A stretch of DNA of 64,000 bases from an uncultured Pseudomonadota bacterium (GTDB lineage Bacteria > Pseudomonadota > Gammaproteobacteria > Burkholderiales > SG8-39), in contig CAIXPL010000016.1 of NCBI GenBank assembly GCA_903921325.1, forward strand, positions 555,903 through 619,902. Reading direction: 5' to 3'. The notes beneath the pieces were generated by a model. That model saw only the letters and a list, made by a program, of their open reading frames with translations, made no database searches and had not been told where the DNA came from. The position numbers and the translations under genes are program-made. Position 1 is the stretch's first letter. Each line of letters opens with the position of its first letter. Below are positions 28,359 to 38,137 of the stretch, one piece after another.

Positions 28359-29236
28359 AACCGGCCTACAGTGCAGCAATCGTTGGCGTGCTGGTTCTGG
28401 CAATGATTGCCAGCGCGTCGCTCTACACGGTCGATCAGCGACAACGCGCGATCCTCTTTCAGCTGGGTGAAGTGAAGGATGTGATCGAGACCCCCGGCCT
28501 GCATTTCAAGTTGCCGCTGATCCAGAATGTGCGCTTCTTTGACACTCGCATACTGACCCTGGACACCCGCGACGCCGAGCGTGTGACCACCGAGGGCAAT
28601 GTGCCGGTGCTGGTCGATTCGTTTGTGAAGTGGCGCATTCGTGATGTGCGCCAGTTCTATCTGAGCGTCGATCGTGAATCGATCGCGCAGGACCGGCTCA
28701 ATGCGATCGTGCGCTCCGAATTGAGTGCCGAATTCGGCCGCCGCAAGCTGGAGGCCGTGATCTCGACGGAGCGCGACGAGATCATGGAGCGCCTGCGTGA
28801 TCGGGTGAATAAGGGTGTCGCGCAGCTTGGCATCGATGTCATCGATGTACGGGTCAAGCGTATCGAGCTGCCGCAGGATGTGAGCGAACGTACCTTTGCC
28901 CGGATGGTCTCCGAGCGCCAGCGTGCGGCGAATGAGATGCGTTCACGCGGCGCGGCCGAAGGCGAAAAAATCCGCGCCGATGCCGACCGGCAGCGCTCGG
29001 TGATCGTGGCCGAGGCGTACAGCGAGGCGCAGAGGATCAAGGGCGAGGGCGATGCCAAGGCGGCGGCCATCTATAACAAGGCATTCAGTGCCGATCCTGA
29101 GTTCTATGCTTTTTATCGCAGCCTGGATGCCTACAGGGCCACGTTGCGTTCGCGCAGCGATGTGCTGGTGCTCGATCCGAACATGGAATTCCTGCGCTAC
29201 ATGCGCGGTTCCGGAGCGGGGCGAGGCACGAAGTAG
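28355..29236 (+). CDS. hflC: Protease modulator HflC
   Basis: The 293-residue partner of HflK. It has an N-terminal membrane anchor (YSAAIVGVLVLAMIASASLYTVD), an SPFH domain starting QRQRAILFQLGEVK, a long helical stretch rich in Glu/Ala/Arg (RMVSERQRAANEMRSRGAAEGE), and the C-terminal YRSLDAYRATL segment. Length and sequence are normal. It overlaps hflK by four bases and the following DUF2065 gene by one. Confidence 0.97.
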   Translation: MKPAYSAAIVGVLVLAMIASASLYTVDQRQRAILFQLGEVKDVIETPGLHFKLPLIQNVRFFDTRILTLDTRDAERVTTEGNVPVLVDSFVKWRIRDVRQFYLSVDRESIAQDRLNAIVRSELSAEFGRRKLEAVISTERDEIMERLRDRVNKGVAQLGIDVIDVRVKRIELPQDVSERTFARMVSERQRAANEMRSRGAAEGEKIRADADRQRSVIVAEAYSEAQRIKGEGDAKAAAIYNKAFSADPEFYAFYRSLDAYRATLRSRSDVLVLDPNMEFLRYMRGSGAGRGTK

Positions 29237-29421
29237 TGGGTACGACGTTGATGCTGGCCTTGGGCTTGATGCTGGTCCTTGAGGGCCTGTTGCCCTTTAT
29301 CAGCCCGAGCGCCTGGCGCCAGGTGTTCCGTCAGGCGATCAGCATGCGCGATGGGCAACTGCGGTTTATCGGGCTGGGCTCAATCGGCCTCGGGTTGCTC
29401 ATCATGTTGTTTCTGCGCTGA
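29236..29421 (+). CDS. DUF2065 small membrane protein
   Basis: A 61-residue protein with two predicted membrane helices ([19 protein letters not shown] and [17 protein letters not shown]) separated by the conserved [10 protein letters not shown]...DGQLRFIG loop, which identifies DUF2065 (YjeT-like). It starts with GTG sharing one base with the hflC stop. The family regularly follows hflC; its function is unknown, perhaps assisting the FtsH/HflKC complex. Confidence 0.9.
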   Translation: MGTTLMLALGLMLVLEGLLPFISPSAWRQVFRQAISMRDGQLRFIGLGSIGLGLLIMLFLR

Positions 29422-29438
29422 TCGAGGAGTCCGCACCC

Positions 29439-31882
<2,444 letters not shown>

Positions 31883-31899
31883 CCTATCGACGAGCGACC

Positions 31900-32409
31900 A
31901 TGGCGGATCTGCATGTCAGCTGGGATGACTACCACGCGAGCATCGAACGCCTGGCGCGGCTGGTCCACGAATCCGGTTGGCAGTTCAATCAGATCATCTG
32001 CATCGCCCGAGGCGGGTTGCGCGTGGGGGACATGATCTCGCGCATTTTTGATCTGCCGCTCGCCATTCTGTCCACCTCGTCCTATACCGGTGAGGCCGGC
32101 ACGGTGCGCGGCGAGATCACCGTGGCCGAGCAGATCACCATGACCAGTGAACATCTGGGCGATCGGGTGCTGGTGGTCGATGACCTGGTCGATTCCGGCA
32201 TCACCCTAGAAGTTGTGCGCGACACCATCGCGCAGCGCTACCCGCATGTGCAGGCACTGCGCACTGCGGTGATCTGGCACAAGGCTTGCTCCAAGTTCAA
32301 GCCCGACTACGCGGCGCTCTATCTGCCTGATGACCCGTGGATCCATCAACCGTTTGAGCGCTATGACCTGATGCACCCGGATGATCTGCTCAAGGACGTT
32401 GGCGCGTGA
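31900..32409 (+). CDS. Phosphoribosyltransferase (xanthine/hypoxanthine type)
   Basis: A 169-residue type I phosphoribosyltransferase. The PRPP loop VLVVDDLVDSGITLE (about residues 86-100) is diagnostic, and IARGGLRVGDMISR gives the upstream GxxxG-containing loop. The family in this position, next to purA, is usually annotated as a purine salvage enzyme. Its TGA overlaps the GTG of the following Bug-type receptor gene, so a catabolic block has been joined to this housekeeping operon. Confidence 0.9.
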   Translation: MADLHVSWDDYHASIERLARLVHESGWQFNQIICIARGGLRVGDMISRIFDLPLAILSTSSYTGEAGTVRGEITVAEQITMTSEHLGDRVLVVDDLVDSGITLEVVRDTIAQRYPHVQALRTAVIWHKACSKFKPDYAALYLPDDPWIHQPFERYDLMHPDDLLKDVGA

Positions 32410-33431
32410 GGCTGGGTGGCCGGTGGTTCGGCGCGCTCCTCGGGCTTGCCATTGCAGTCACACTGATCGAACCTGGCTGGGCCGATTCGACCAATGCAGG
32501 CAGCTCGGCGAGCGCGCTTGGCGACTATCCGAATCGTGCCATTCGCGTGATCGTGTCGTTTACCACCGGTGGTGCGGCTGATCTGACCGCGCGTGTGATC
32601 GGTGAGCGGCTGTCGGCTCAAGTGCATCAGCCGGTGGTCGTCGAGAATCGGGCCGGGGGCGGTGGCGTGCTCGCGCTTGATTTGCTCAAGAATGCACAGC
32701 CCGATGGCTATACCCTGGGCATTGCCAGCAATTCCAATGCGACCAAGCCCGCCACCATGACCCGTCTGCCGTGGGATCTGGCGCAGGATTTTTCCTATGT
32801 CGCCATTGCGGTCGACGCGACCATGGTGCTGGTCGGTAATCCTGACCGGGTGAGCGCGGCCACGTTGAGTGAGCTGACGGCGTTCATGCGCGAACATCCT
32901 GGGCGTTATGTCTATGGCAGTTGTGGCGTCGCCTCAACCCAGCAGTTCGCCATGGAGAAATATCGATTTCGCACCGGTGCGATTGCCACCCATGTGCCCT
33001 ATAAGGGCTGTGCGGTGGCCACCCCCGAGGTGCTGAGCGGTCAGATCGATCTTGCCCTGGTGGCGCTATCGAACGCGTTGCAGTACATCAAGGCAGGGCG
33101 GCTGCGTGCCTATGGGGTGACCACAGCCACGCGCAGCGCGATCGCCCCGGAGATCGCCACCTTTCGTGAAAGTGGCGTGCCTGAGCTGCGCGATTACGTC
33201 CAGGATGCCTGGTATGGATTTGCCGCACCGGCGGGGACCTCGCAGGCGATAATCGAATTTCTGTCCGATTCGATTCGGCAGATTCTTGCCACGCCCGAAG
33301 TGAGTGCGCATTTGCGTTCGGTGGGCTTGCAACCGGCCTACGCCGGGCCGCAGGCTACGCGCGCGCGGATGCTCACCGACGTGACGAGCTTCACCCAGAT
33401 CAGCGCCGCGGCGCATATCAAAGCCGATTAA
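32406..33431 (+). CDS. Bug/TctC-family tripartite tricarboxylate transporter substrate-binding protein
   Basis: A 341-residue periplasmic receptor. An N-terminal signal peptide (residues 1 to about 26, cleaving near GWA-DS) is followed by the family start YPNRAIRVIVSFTTGGAADLTARVIGERL and VVVENRAGGGGVLAL, then PDGYTLG and a late YVQDAWYGFAAPAGTS. Bug proteins are highly expanded in Burkholderiales and bind carboxylic or aromatic acids. No TctA/TctB permease is present here. GTG start overlapping the phosphoribosyltransferase stop (GTGA). It probably captures the substrate or product of the following oxygenase, by context. Confidence 0.9.
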   Translation: MRLGGRWFGALLGLAIAVTLIEPGWADSTNAGSSASALGDYPNRAIRVIVSFTTGGAADLTARVIGERLSAQVHQPVVVENRAGGGGVLALDLLKNAQPDGYTLGIASNSNATKPATMTRLPWDLAQDFSYVAIAVDATMVLVGNPDRVSAATLSELTAFMREHPGRYVYGSCGVASTQQFAMEKYRFRTGAIATHVPYKGCAVATPEVLSGQIDLALVALSNALQYIKAGRLRAYGVTTATRSAIAPEIATFRESGVPELRDYVQDAWYGFAAPAGTSQAIIEFLSDSIRQILATPEVSAHLRSVGLQPAYAGPQATRARMLTDVTSFTQISAAAHIKAD

Positions 33432-33494
33432 GCACTACCCGATACGCCGTTCGCCTATAGCAAGCGATAGAGACCCCGAGGAGCTCCGCTCTCG

Positions 33495-34838
33495 ATGGAT
33501 ATTGCCCTTATGAAACGTCACGTCGACGATCGGCCCGAGGAAGGTATTTTCCGGGTGCATCGCGATGTGTTCTCTGACCCCGAGATCTTCGAACTCGAAC
33601 AGAGGTTCATTTTCGAGCGCACCTGGAGTTTTCTGGGGCTCGAATCGCAGATCCGCGAGCCGCGCGATTTTCTGACCACCTGGATCGGCCGCACGCCGGT
33701 GCTGCTTACCCGCAATGACGAGGGGCGTGTACAGGGTTTTGTCAATGTCTGCCGCCACAAGGCGGTGCTGTTGTGCCCTGACGAAGCGGGCAATGCCGGG
33801 GTGCATGTGTGCCCCTATCACGGCTGGTCCTACGATACCAATGGCCGCAATGTGCATGTGAAGAACAGTCAATCGGCCTGCTATCCGCCGGCGTTCGAGG
33901 CCGCGTCGCACAACCTGCTGCCGCTTGCCCGCCTGCACAGTTATCGCGGCTTTGTGTTTGGCAGTCTGTCGGCCGCAGTGCCCGATCTGGAACAATTCCT
34001 CGGTGACATGCGGGTGTTTCTCGATCTGATGGCAGACCAGGGGCCGCAGGGCATCGAGGTCGTGCCCGGCCGCTCGATCTATACCTTCCGGGCCAACTGG
34101 AAGCTGCAACTGGATAACGGCATCGATCCGTATCACCTCACCTCGACCCATGCCTCGTTTCTGGACGTGCAGGCAGTGCGGCGCAAGGGTCAGGGCAATA
34201 TCGAATCGCGTTCGTTTGACTGGCGCAAGCGTGATGACTTTGCCGGTGGTGCATTCAATCTGGGCCACGGTCATTCTGCCATCTGGTTGAATCAGCCCGA
34301 GCCTGAGAAGCGCCCGATCGCCCCGTCGATCGATGAGATTCGTGCACGCGTGGGCGATCTCAAGGCGAACTGGATGTTGAACGGCCGCAATCTGCAAATC
34401 TTTCCGAACATGCAGATTGCCGATGCGATCTCACCGATGTTGCGTACCTTCAGACCGCTGTCGGTGGATCGCACCGAGATGCGTGCGTGGTGTCTGGCCC
34501 CCATCGGTGAGTCGCGCGAACTGCGCGCCTGGCGCCTGCGCCAATTCGAGGATTTCTTCAATCCGGGTGGCATGGCCACGCCCGATGACACGGTGGTCTA
34601 TGAAGATGCGCAGCGCGGCATGAGCGCGCACGGCCTGGACTATCTGCAGGGCTATTCGCGCGGCATGGGTGCGCTGATGGATGGCGCGAGTCCTGCGGCG
34701 CGCTCGTTGGGTATGTCGCCGCACAGCAGTGTCGAGGGCCGCTACGACATGTATAGCGAAATTGCCTTTCACTCGCCCTACCGCGAGTGGAGTCGGTTGA
34801 TCGAGGCCGGCCTTGCCGGACGCGGAGCCTACGAATGA
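33495..34838 (+). CDS. Aromatic ring-hydroxylating (Rieske) dioxygenase alpha subunit
   Basis: The 447-residue catalytic subunit of a Rieske non-heme iron oxygenase of the benzoate/anthranilate dioxygenase type. The Rieske [2Fe-2S] ligands are Cys86-Arg-His88 and Cys106-Pro-Tyr-His109. The mononuclear iron site is in DPYHLTSTH (Asp211, His214, His219). The start ATG at 33495 follows a GAGGAG sequence; ATG 33510 is an alternative. It overlaps the beta subunit by four bases. No ferredoxin or reductase gene is nearby, so electron partners must come from elsewhere. The substrate is unknown, likely an aromatic carboxylate. Confidence 0.92.
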   Translation: MDIALMKRHVDDRPEEGIFRVHRDVFSDPEIFELEQRFIFERTWSFLGLESQIREPRDFLTTWIGRTPVLLTRNDEGRVQGFVNVCRHKAVLLCPDEAGNAGVHVCPYHGWSYDTNGRNVHVKNSQSACYPPAFEAASHNLLPLARLHSYRGFVFGSLSAAVPDLEQFLGDMRVFLDLMADQGPQGIEVVPGRSIYTFRANWKLQLDNGIDPYHLTSTHASFLDVQAVRRKGQGNIESRSFDWRKRDDFAGGAFNLGHGHSAIWLNQPEPEKRPIAPSIDEIRARVGDLKANWMLNGRNLQIFPNMQIADAISPMLRTFRPLSVDRTEMRAWCLAPIGESRELRAWRLRQFEDFFNPGGMATPDDTVVYEDAQRGMSAHGLDYLQGYSRGMGALMDGASPAARSLGMSPHSSVEGRYDMYSEIAFHSPYREWSRLIEAGLAGRGAYE

Positions 34839-35359
34839 CCATCGCGGACACAAAGACCGATGAAGACCAGCGCCTGATTGCAGTGCGCTTGCTCGAAGAT
34901 GAAGCGATATTGCTCGATACGCAGCAATGGGACGCGTGGCTTGAGTGCTATCGGGCCGATTGCTCCTATTGGGTGCCGGCGCGGCGAGCCAATAAGACGC
35001 TGACCGAGGACCCGCAGGTCGAGCTATCACATATTTTCTACGCGAGCCGCGCGGGCCTCGAGGACCGCATTCGACGAATTCGTTCTGGACGCTCACCGGC
35101 ATCGACGCCGATGCCGCGCACCACTCACTGGGTGGGCAATGTGAGGCTGCGCGCCGCAGCGCAGGATGATCGGCAGATTCAGGTAGCGTCGTCCTGGATC
35201 ACTCAGGTGTTTTTTGTACGCTCGCGCGAAACTCATGCCTTTTTTGGCTCGGCGCACACCGATTTCCAGTTCGCTGATGGACAGTGGCGGATCGCGCGCA
35301 AGAAGATCATGCTGCAAAACGACTATGTACCCACCATGCTCGATGTCTATTGCCTATGA
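34835..35359 (+). CDS. Aromatic ring-hydroxylating dioxygenase beta subunit
   Basis: A 174-residue NTF2-fold subunit pairing with the alpha subunit above. Family marks are EDEAILLDTQQWDAWLECYRADCSYWVP near the N-terminus, SHIFYASRAGLEDRIRRI, and a C-terminal WRIARKKIMLQND. The ATG at 34835 overlaps the alpha stop (ATGA); its own stop overlaps the dehydrogenase start. Alpha3beta3 assembly is usual for such enzymes. Confidence 0.9.
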   Translation: MTIADTKTDEDQRLIAVRLLEDEAILLDTQQWDAWLECYRADCSYWVPARRANKTLTEDPQVELSHIFYASRAGLEDRIRRIRSGRSPASTPMPRTTHWVGNVRLRAAAQDDRQIQVASSWITQVFFVRSRETHAFFGSAHTDFQFADGQWRIARKKIMLQNDYVPTMLDVYCL

Positions 35360-36330
35360 GCCCGGAGCTTCTCATCCTGCTGACCCTGCCTGAACCGGTG
35401 CGGGCGCGCTATCAAAGGGGCATTCTGAGTCAGTTTCCCGACCTTGTCGTCAATGTGGTCGATCATCATTCGAAGGTGAGTCCCGCTATCGAGTGTGCCG
35501 ACATACTGGTCACCTTCGGTCCGATGATGAGTGATGCAGTGCTGCAGGGCGCACCGCGCTTGCGCTGGATTCAGGCGCTGGGCACCGGCACCGATGGCAT
35601 CGTCGATCAGCCCTCGCTTGGACCGCAGGTGATCGTCACCAATATGCATGGCTTTCACGGCGCGCCGATGGCCGAAGCGGCCTTGCTCGGCATGCTCTCG
35701 CTCGCCCGTGATGTGCCCCGCTCGATGCGCGCCCAACAGGCGGCACGCTGGGAGCGCTTTCCGGCGCGTACCCTCAATCAGTCCACCGTAGTGATCTATG
35801 GCGTGGGCGATATCGCAAAGACGCTGGCACCGCTGTGCAAGGCGCTCGGCATGCGGGTGATCGGAGTGAGTTCTGCGCCGCGCGAGGTAGCCGGCTTTGA
35901 TGAGGTGGTGGGGCGTGATCAACTGACTGCTGTCGCGGCGCAGGCTGATTTTCTGGTGCTGCTCACACCCTACAGCGCGAGCACCCACCATTCGGTCGAT
36001 GCAAGCGTGCTCGCCGCAATGAAGCGCGGCAGCATGCTGGTGAATCTGGCCCGGGGTGGCGTGGTCGATGAAGAGGCGCTGGTTGCAGTGCTGCGCAGCG
36101 GCCATCTGGCCGGTGCCGCACTGGATGTATTCCAGCGCGAGCCCTTGCCGGGAGATCATCCGCTGTGGTCGCTGCCCAATGTGATCGTGACCCCGCATCT
36201 GGGCGGATTCTTCGATCGCTATCCAGACCATGCTTTGCCGGTTCTGTGCCACAACCTGGGTTGCTATCTGGCAGGCCAATTCGATCAGATGATCAATGTT
36301 GTGAGGCGACCGCAAACCTGTGTCTTGTGA
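35356..36330 (+). CDS. D-2-hydroxyacid dehydrogenase (NAD-dependent)
   Basis: A 324-residue enzyme of the D-isomer 2-hydroxyacid dehydrogenase family. The Rossmann motif is GVGDIAKTLAPL (the usual GxGxxG reads GVGDIA). The catalytic region has NLARGGVVDEEALV and the closing DVFQREPLPGDHPLWSLPNVIVTPHLGG with the His. The substrate loop includes LGTGTDGIVD. The last residues (RRPQTCVL) are encoded by the first unit of a 26-bp tandem repeat, so the natural C-terminus may have been altered. Coupled to the Rieske beta gene (ATGA), it may process the ring-cleavage or side-chain product. Confidence 0.88.
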   Translation: MSPELLILLTLPEPVRARYQRGILSQFPDLVVNVVDHHSKVSPAIECADILVTFGPMMSDAVLQGAPRLRWIQALGTGTDGIVDQPSLGPQVIVTNMHGFHGAPMAEAALLGMLSLARDVPRSMRAQQAARWERFPARTLNQSTVVIYGVGDIAKTLAPLCKALGMRVIGVSSAPREVAGFDEVVGRDQLTAVAAQADFLVLLTPYSASTHHSVDASVLAAMKRGSMLVNLARGGVVDEEALVAVLRSGHLAGAALDVFQREPLPGDHPLWSLPNVIVTPHLGGFFDRYPDHALPVLCHNLGCYLAGQFDQMINVVRRPQTCVL

Positions 36331-36456
36331 AGTGGCCGCAAACCTGTGTCTTGTGAGGCGACCGCAAACCCGCGTCTTGTGAGGCGACCGCAAACCCGTG
36401 TCTTGTGAGGCGACCGTAAAACTGTGTCTTGTGAGGTGGCCGCAAACCTGTGTCGG
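36301..36456. repeat. Tandem array of six 26-bp units
   Basis: Six copies of a 26-base unit close to GTGAGGCGACCGCAAACCTG plus TGTCTT run head to tail from 36301 to 36456, with one to four differences per copy, the last copy being decayed at its end. The first copy and the first bases of the second code the end of the dehydrogenase. There are no unique spacers, so it is not a CRISPR array. Confidence 0.95.
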
Positions 36457-36570
36457 CGTGTTCGCGGCATCGCTGAAAACTTGATTTCATGTTGCTGCAA
36501 TGCTTTGATCGATGTATCAACAATGTGCTGAGGCGATGCCTCAATTCTTAGCCTGACAGGTGAGACGACT

Positions 36571-37764
36571 ATGAACGAACGGATCAATGCACCGATTTCA
36601 ACCGCGGAACTGGAGCGGCGCTGGGGGCGGGTGCGCGCCGCAATGGCCGAGCAGAAGATCGATGTGCTGCTGATGCAGGCCAACAACGATTTCATGGGCG
36701 GCTATGTCAAATACTTTACCGATGTACCGGCTACCAACGGCTATCCGGTGACGGTGATCTTTCCGCGCGATGAGCCGATGACGTTCATCTCGCAAGGGCC
36801 CTTTGGGCTGGCGCGCGATCTCAAACCCGGTGAGGACGATTTGCGCCGCGGGGTGGGTCGGGTGCTGGGCACGCCGAGCTATGCCAGTGCCGGCTACAGC
36901 AATGCCTACGATTCGGCATTGGCTGAATCGGCCCTTGAGCGCTATGCCGCAGGCACGATTGGTTTGCTCGGACGCGGTGCAATATCGCATGCGCTGATTG
37001 AAGACTTGCGCCGTGGCAAGGTGGCAAACGCTCGCTGGGTGGATTTCTCCGACACGGTGGATCGGATCAAGGCGCGCAAAAGCGCCGAGGAAATCGATTT
37101 CATGCGGCGCACTGCGCGCATGCAGGACGAAGCCTGGCAGGCCGTGATCGCCGCAATTCGCCCCGGGATGCGTGACATTGAGTTGGCGGGCATTGCCGAG
37201 CAGGCCGGGCGACGGCTGGGCAGTGAGCAAGGCCTGCTGATGTGCGCCTCGGCACCGATTGGCGTATCGGCCATGTTTGCCAATCGTCACCAGCAGAACC
37301 GGGTGGTGCGCGAGGGCGATTATTTTTCCTTGCTGATCGAGACCAGCGGCCCAGGCGGGTTCTACACCGAGATCGGACGCACGTGCGTGCTTGGCAAGGC
37401 CAGCCAGGAAATGCACGATGAGTACGCGATCGTGCTCGCTGCCCGGCGCTTTACCCTTGAGCGCCTGGTGCCAGGCGCCAGTGGCGAATCAATCTGGCAG
37501 GCCTATAACGAATTCATGCGCAGCGTGAAACGCCCGGAAGAGAAACGCCTGCACTGTCATGGTCAGGGCTATGACATGGTCGAGCGGCCGCTGGTGCGCT
37601 TCGACGAGCCGATGTCAATCGAAGCCGACATGGTGCTTGCCTGTCATCCCACCTACGCCACCGAGCGCACCTTCAGCTGGATCTGCGATAACTACCTGAT
37701 CGGCGCATCCGGCGTGATCGAGCGGTTGCACACCACAGAGGAAAAGATATTCGAACTGGGCTAA
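36571..37764 (+). CDS. M24 / creatinase-fold (Xaa-Pro aminopeptidase-like) protein, metal ligands altered
   Basis: A 397-residue protein with a creatinase N-terminal domain (to about residue 165) and a pita-bread M24 domain from DFSDTVDRIKARKSAEEIDFMRRTA onward. In metallopeptidases the two Asp ligands lie in a DxG...SDxTRT context; here the segment is IETSGPGGFYTEIGRT with Glu at about 257 and 268, and the final Glu ligand region reads CHPTYATE...WICDNYLI. These losses resemble creatinase-type hydrolases, which do not use metal. It keeps HCHGQGYDMVERP with the catalytic-type His. Preceded by an AGGTGAG ribosome site. Its position suggests a role in the adjacent catabolic block. Confidence 0.8.
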   Translation: MNERINAPISTAELERRWGRVRAAMAEQKIDVLLMQANNDFMGGYVKYFTDVPATNGYPVTVIFPRDEPMTFISQGPFGLARDLKPGEDDLRRGVGRVLGTPSYASAGYSNAYDSALAESALERYAAGTIGLLGRGAISHALIEDLRRGKVANARWVDFSDTVDRIKARKSAEEIDFMRRTARMQDEAWQAVIAAIRPGMRDIELAGIAEQAGRRLGSEQGLLMCASAPIGVSAMFANRHQQNRVVREGDYFSLLIETSGPGGFYTEIGRTCVLGKASQEMHDEYAIVLAARRFTLERLVPGASGESIWQAYNEFMRSVKRPEEKRLHCHGQGYDMVERPLVRFDEPMSIEADMVLACHPTYATERTFSWICDNYLIGASGVIERLHTTEEKIFELG

Positions 37765-37936
37765 CAGGCACATCGATGCAGCGCCGGGCAACCCCGGGGC
37801 TGCAGGTGTCTGACCCACACGCTGTGCATTGGCTCCGATGTACGGGCGCCTGTTTCAATCGCGGTGGGATTGCCGGGGGCCGCGTGCGACTGACTCAAGT
37901 GCTGCCCAAGGTCCCCGAGCGCTCCGCTCAAGGGGA

Positions 37937-38023
37937 TGGTGCCGAGAAGAGGACTCGAACCTCCACAGTGTTGCCACCGCCAGGACCTGAACCTGGTGCG
38001 TCTACCAATTCCGCCATCTCGGC
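37937..38023 (-). tRNA. tRNA-Leu (anticodon CAG)
   Basis: On the minus strand the 5' end GCCGAGATGGCGGAATTGG, a CCAGG/CCTGG anticodon stem enclosing TTCAGGT, a long variable arm (GGTGGCAACACT region), a GGTTCGAGTCC T-arm and the 3' TCTCGGCACCA can be folded into a standard class II tRNA. The anticodon is CAG, decoding CUG leucine. The CCA end is encoded. It lies head to head with rnr about 115 bases away and ends the inserted catabolic block on its left. Confidence 0.96.
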
Positions 38024-38137
38024 CCGGATCAGATTTCTTCGCGGTTTTTCGTGCTGCCTTGCGGCAGTACATGAAGCAAAACCGTCAGGACATCTGACTA
38101 GGTCTATCATTGTAGAAAAATTGAGAACCCTTTGTCA

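Noticed and set aside
36301..36456. Possible CRISPR array
   Set aside because: The 26-bp units are directly adjacent with no variable spacers and no cas genes are near.
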